A DNA stretch of 64,000 bases, taken from contig NZ_JBJNRJ010000003.1 in the NCBI RefSeq assembly GCF_046233715.1, positions 1-64,000 of the forward strand. Reading direction: 5' to 3'. Below the pieces are notes generated by a model that saw nothing but the letters and a program-made list of their open reading frames with translations, had not been told where the DNA came from and did no database searches. Positions within the stretch are counted from its first letter, which is position 1. Every line of letters begins with the position of its first letter. The stretch is from Trujillonella humicola (lineage in GTDB: Bacteria > Actinomycetota > Actinomycetes > Mycobacteriales > Geodermatophilaceae). Shown here one piece after another: positions 60,809 through 64,000 of this stretch. The translations under genes were made by a program, and so were the position numbers.

Positions 60809-63800
60809 CCATCCCACCGCGGGCACCGGACCTGCCGCGCCGGCTGATCGCCGTGGTGCTGCTGGCCGCCGCGGTCGCCGGCATCCCTCTTGCGCTGTGG
60901 CGGCTCGGCGGCGCCTACCTGCCCGACGACATGTCCTCCTGGGAACAGGTGACCAGCACGCTGAGCCGCCCGGACACCGGCGCGCTCTTCCTCGGCCTGC
61001 TCGTGGTGATCGGCTGGGTCGCGTGGGCCTGCTTCGCCCTCTCCGTGGCCGTCGAGCTCGTCAGTCAGCTGCGCGGCCTGCCACCGATACGACTGCCCGG
61101 CTTGGCGGCGTCGCAGCAGCTGGCCGGCCTGCTCGTCGCTGCTGTCCTCGGTGCCGGCGGCGGTCCGCTGCTGGCCGCTCCCGCCCTGGCCGGCCCCCCG
61201 ATCGTCACCGAACAGCCGGTCGGCCACGAGGAACCGTCACCGGCGCCTGCGCCGCCCGTGGAAACGCGCCCGACCGGACCGGTCGCGGCCGGGCCTGCGT
61301 ACACGGTGGCCCCGCGCGACACCCTCGGCCGCATCGCCGCCCGCTACCTGGGTGACTGGACCCGCTTCGAGGAGATCGTCGAGCTCAACCGGGGCCGGCC
61401 CCAGCCCGACGGCGCGCGTCTCACCGACCCCGGCCTGATCCGCCCTGGCTGGACCCTGGTTCTCCCACCGGACGCACGCCTTCCAGAAGCCGGCGCGACC
61501 CCGGGCGAGGTGACGGTTCAACCCGGCGACACCTTGACCGACATCGCCGAGCAGCACGATCTGCAGCACTGGCAGCCGATCTTCGATCTCAACGCCGGCG
61601 AACCGCTGCCCGGTGGCGGCCGGTTCACCGACCCCGACCTGATCCGTCCCGGGCAAGTCCTCGATCTGCCGCCGGCCGATCCAGCGGCCGCCGATCCTCC
61701 GCCGCCGACCGAGAACGAGCCCCCGGCCGACGAGCCGGCGCCGGACGAGGACGAGCCAGCCGTCCCCGCTGAGCCTTCGCCGACCCCGGACAGCCTCCCC
61801 GAGCAATCGGAGCAGGCGGCAGTCGACGCCAACGCCGACGGTGGAGATGCCGACGAGAGCCCGTCGGAGCTGGCGGCCGTTCTCGCCGGCAGCGGGGCAC
61901 TGCTCGCCGCAGGTGTGGGCGCGGCGTGGTTGGGGCATCGCCGCCAGCGGCTGCGCCGCCGCCGTCCCGGCCGACGGCTCGCCCCACTCCCGAGGACGCA
62001 GTTGCCCACACAGGCGGTCGTGGCATCGGCGGCCGACGAGGGCACGGCCGACTACGCCGCGCTCGACCTGGCCTTGCGCGGCCTCGCCGTCCGGATCTCC
62101 GCCGATCCAGATGGACAGCTCCCCGACGTCGTCGCCGCCCGACTCCACGGCGGCCGGCTCGAGCTGCGACTGCACGCCCCTGCTGACCGCCCGCCGCCGG
62201 AACCATGGACCGTGGACGACACCGGCCTGTGGTGGTCGGTGCGGCTCGACCGGGACACCGGTGTCGACGCTCAGGTTGCCCGGACCCGCCTGGCGCCGTA
62301 CCCGACTCTGGTCACCATCGGCACCGACACCGCGGGTCGCTGGCTCCTGGACCTAGAACGCCTCGGTGCGGTGTACGTGACCGGACCGGCCGACCGCCGC
62401 GAGGACCTCGCCCGGCACCTGGCTGCCGAACTTGCCGTCAACGGCTGGTCGGACCTGCTCACCGTCACGCCCGTCGGCTTCGGCGACGAACTGGTCGACC
62501 TGGCCCCCGGGCGGGTTCACCCGGTCGCCAGCATCACCGACCCCAGCCTGCACCTCGGCCTGGCGGAAGCCGCCGAGTCCGACGACGACGTGCTGGACGG
62601 GCGGCTACGGGCCGGAGCCGGCGACGGCTGGATGCCGCAGGTCGTCCTCGTCCCACATCCGCCGGATCAGGTCGGCGAACTGGCCGAGGCCGCCGCAGTT
62701 CTGCATGCCCGGAAGCTTCGCGCCGCGATCGCATTGGTGCTCGGCGCGGAACCGGGGCAGGTCAGCAACGAGTGGCTGCTCACGCTGACCGACGACGGAT
62801 CGCTGCTCATCCCTGCACTCGGGCTGCGGTTGCCGGCGCCACAGCTGACCGTCCAACAGGCTCGCGATATCGCCACGCTGCTGGCTTTCGAGCGCGACTC
62901 CGAGGACGCCCCGATCCCCGCCGCCGACGGCGACCGCCCCTGGCAGGTGCACACCGACGCCGCCGGCGCGCTGAGCGACGATGGGTCCGGTCCGGGCACT
63001 GCCGCGTCATCGGGACACGCGCCCTCACCGCGGCCGGCTCGACGTTCGAGTTCCCTTCCCAGGGCGGGCGCTTCGACGACGTCCGGATCGGCCGAGACCT
63101 CGACCGCGAGGCCGTCGACGACCACCGATGGTGGGGAGGCACTCGGGCGTTCAGTGGCGGCCGGCCTGCGCAGCCGGATCGAGGACGACCTCGACCAACT
63201 CGATCGCGACCTCGCCGACTGGTGGGCGCCCGACTGTGCCCGGCCGCGGCTGACCCTGCTCGGACCCATCATCCTGCGCGCGCAGGGCGACGAGGCGGCC
63301 GTCGCCCGGTCCGGGCTGCGCCGCCGCTACGAGGAGACGGTCGCATATCTCGCCACCCGTCCGCACGGCGCCACCGCTGACGAGGCGGCCACCGCTTTGC
63401 AACCGGCCCGCGGCGGCAGGACCGATCCGGTCAGCGCCCGGGCCTACGTCCACCGGGTCACCGCCGGTGCCCGCGCTTGGCTGGGCACCGACCCCGCCAC
63501 CGGCTCCAAGCACCTCAGCTCCGGCCACCGCGGTCGCTACACGTTGACCGGTGTGCTGGTCGACGCCGACCTGTTCCGCCAGTTGCGCGCCCGGGCCGCG
63601 GTCCGTGGCGACGACGGACTGCCCGACTTGTTGGCCGCCCTGCGACTGGTGTCCGGCCCGCCGTTCGCCCAGCGCCCGGTCGGTTACGAGTGGCTGGACG
63701 GCCTGGACCTCACGCTCACCGCCGCCGTCTGCGACGTCGCTCACCAGGTGGTCACCGCTGCTCTTGCCGACGGCGACTTGGCCGCCGCGGGCACCGCCTC

Positions 63801-64000
63801 GGCCACGGCCTTGCTCGTGGCGCCGGATGACGAGCAGGTCCTGCTGGATGCGATGTGGGTGGCCTTCCACCAGGGCAACCGTGCCGAGGCCGAGACGTAC
63901 GTCGCGCGCATCGTGCAGATCCACGACGGCGAGGACGAGATGGACCTGCCGATGAGTACCGCAGAGACCATCAACCGCGCCCGCCGGCAGTTCCTCGACC
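60805..64000 (+). CDS. Large LysM/BTAD-like membrane protein (continues beyond window)
   Basis: At least 1,065 residues, starting at ATG 60805 and still open at the window edge. Membrane segments occur at about residues 12-30, 55-75, 110-130 and 355-375. Two LysM domains lie between them: AYTVAPRDTLGRIAARYLGD with IRPGWTLVLPPD, and VTVQPGDTLTDIAEQHDLQH with IRPGQVLDLPP. An acidic proline-rich linker and then a cytoplasmic half follow, including ARPRLTLLGPIILRAQGDEA with RARAYVHRVTAGARAW-like sequence, recalling BTAD/OmpR-type transcriptional-activator regions. It is the last gene seen of the pilus operon and may couple the pilus to the cell wall and to gene control. Confidence 0.75.
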   Translation, partial: MTIPPRAPDLPRRLIAVVLLAAAVAGIPLALWRLGGAYLPDDMSSWEQVTSTLSRPDTGALFLGLLVVIGWVAWACFALSVAVELVSQLRGLPPIRLPGLAASQQLAGLLVAAVLGAGGGPLLAAPALAGPPIVTEQPVGHEEPSPAPAPPVETRPTGPVAAGPAYTVAPRDTLGRIAARYLGDWTRFEEIVELNRGRPQPDGARLTDPGLIRPGWTLVLPPDARLPEAGATPGEVTVQPGDTLTDIAEQHDLQHWQPIFDLNAGEPLPGGGRFTDPDLIRPGQVLDLPPADPAAADPPPPTENEPPADEPAPDEDEPAVPAEPSPTPDSLPEQSEQAAVDANADGGDADESPSELAAVLAGSGALLAAGVGAAWLGHRRQRLRRRRPGRRLAPLPRTQLPTQAVVASAADEGTADYAALDLALRGLAVRISADPDGQLPDVVAARLHGGRLELRLHAPADRPPPEPWTVDDTGLWWSVRLDRDTGVDAQVARTRLAPYPTLVTIGTDTAGRWLLDLERLGAVYVTGPADRREDLARHLAAELAVNGWSDLLTVTPVGFGDELVDLAPGRVHPVASITDPSLHLGLAEAAESDDDVLDGRLRAGAGDGWMPQVVLVPHPPDQVGELAEAAAVLHARKLRAAIALVLGAEPGQVSNEWLLTLTDDGSLLIPALGLRLPAPQLTVQQARDIATLLAFERDSEDAPIPAADGDRPWQVHTDAAGALSDDGSGPGTAASSGHAPSPRPARRSSSLPRAGASTTSGSAETSTARPSTTTDGGEALGRSVAAGLRSRIEDDLDQLDRDLADWWAPDCARPRLTLLGPIILRAQGDEAAVARSGLRRRYEETVAYLATRPHGATADEAATALQPARGGRTDPVSARAYVHRVTAGARAWLGTDPATGSKHLSSGHRGRYTLTGVLVDADLFRQLRARAAVRGDDGLPDLLAALRLVSGPPFAQRPVGYEWLDGLDLTLTAAVCDVAHQVVTAALADGDLAAAGTASATALLVAPDDEQVLLDAMWVAFHQGNRAEAETYVARIVQIHDGEDEMDLPMSTAETINRARRQFLD

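Overview
The window is GC-rich actinobacterial DNA. Many genes start with GTG and stops and starts often overlap. The left end carries GAF-ANTAR, STAS and SpoIIE-like signalling genes and the right end a Tad/Flp pilus locus. The mix suits Geodermatophilaceae (Blastococcus/Geodermatophilus/Modestobacter-like), but that placement is inference from gene content. The sequence looks like draft assembly: one run of ten Ns (40650-40659), two poly-G stretches, and two single-base frameshifts in otherwise intact genes near the left end.

Layout. (1) 1-5746: truncated IS701-type transposase; broken GAF-ANTAR regulator; STAS plus GAF/SpoIIE-like pair; SRPBCC protein; ankyrin lipoprotein; frameshifted DHFR-like reductase. 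(2) 5903-11236: a likely RiPP locus with a 109-aa candidate precursor, a B12-type radical SAM enzyme, a subtilisin-like protease flanked by helix-hairpin-helix modules, and a DUF6065 protein. (3) 11272-13361 and 23006-25095: two identical 2,090-bp IS1634-type elements, each with its own 5-bp target duplication. The second interrupts a zinc-ribbon gene that can be reconstructed exactly. (4) 13542-20489: a molybdenum hydroxylase operon (FAD, 2Fe-2S and Mo subunits) plus an amidohydrolase, divergent from a PucR regulator; this suggests purine or other N-heterocycle catabolism. (5) 20529-22578: a MazF toxin with an eroded antitoxin and small unknown genes. (6) 25353-32263: an EVE-domain gene, then a second and unusual RiPP-like locus: TauD-type dioxygenase, 63-aa precursor, JmjC/cupin oxygenase, radical SAM/SPASM enzyme, SDR and adenylate-forming enzyme. 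An IS3 remnant closes it on the right.

(7) 33491-36640: unknown genes and a sigma-70-like factor with a co-translated partner. (8) 36767-45121: a minus-strand array of mostly unknown genes (HerA/VirB4-like ATPase, membrane proteins, OmpA-like lipoprotein, zinc ribbon, coiled-coil proteins, RNase H, YdcF-like protein). Nearly every gene is followed by a long perfect GC hairpin. (9) 45221-47773: a large STAND-type NTPase with an N-terminal transglutaminase-like cysteine-protease domain, a candidate defence or signalling effector. (10) 47801-51868: DUF1653, unknown genes, and an integrase/excisionase module. (11) 52356-64000: an XRE regulator and then a tightly coupled Tad/Flp pilus operon ending in a very large LysM-containing membrane protein that runs off the window.

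The strongest candidates for undescribed biology are the 26-32 kb RiPP locus, the radical SAM/HhH-subtilase locus at 6-11 kb, the transglutaminase-STAND protein, and the hairpin-punctuated gene array. I saw no rRNA, tRNA or CRISPR array.
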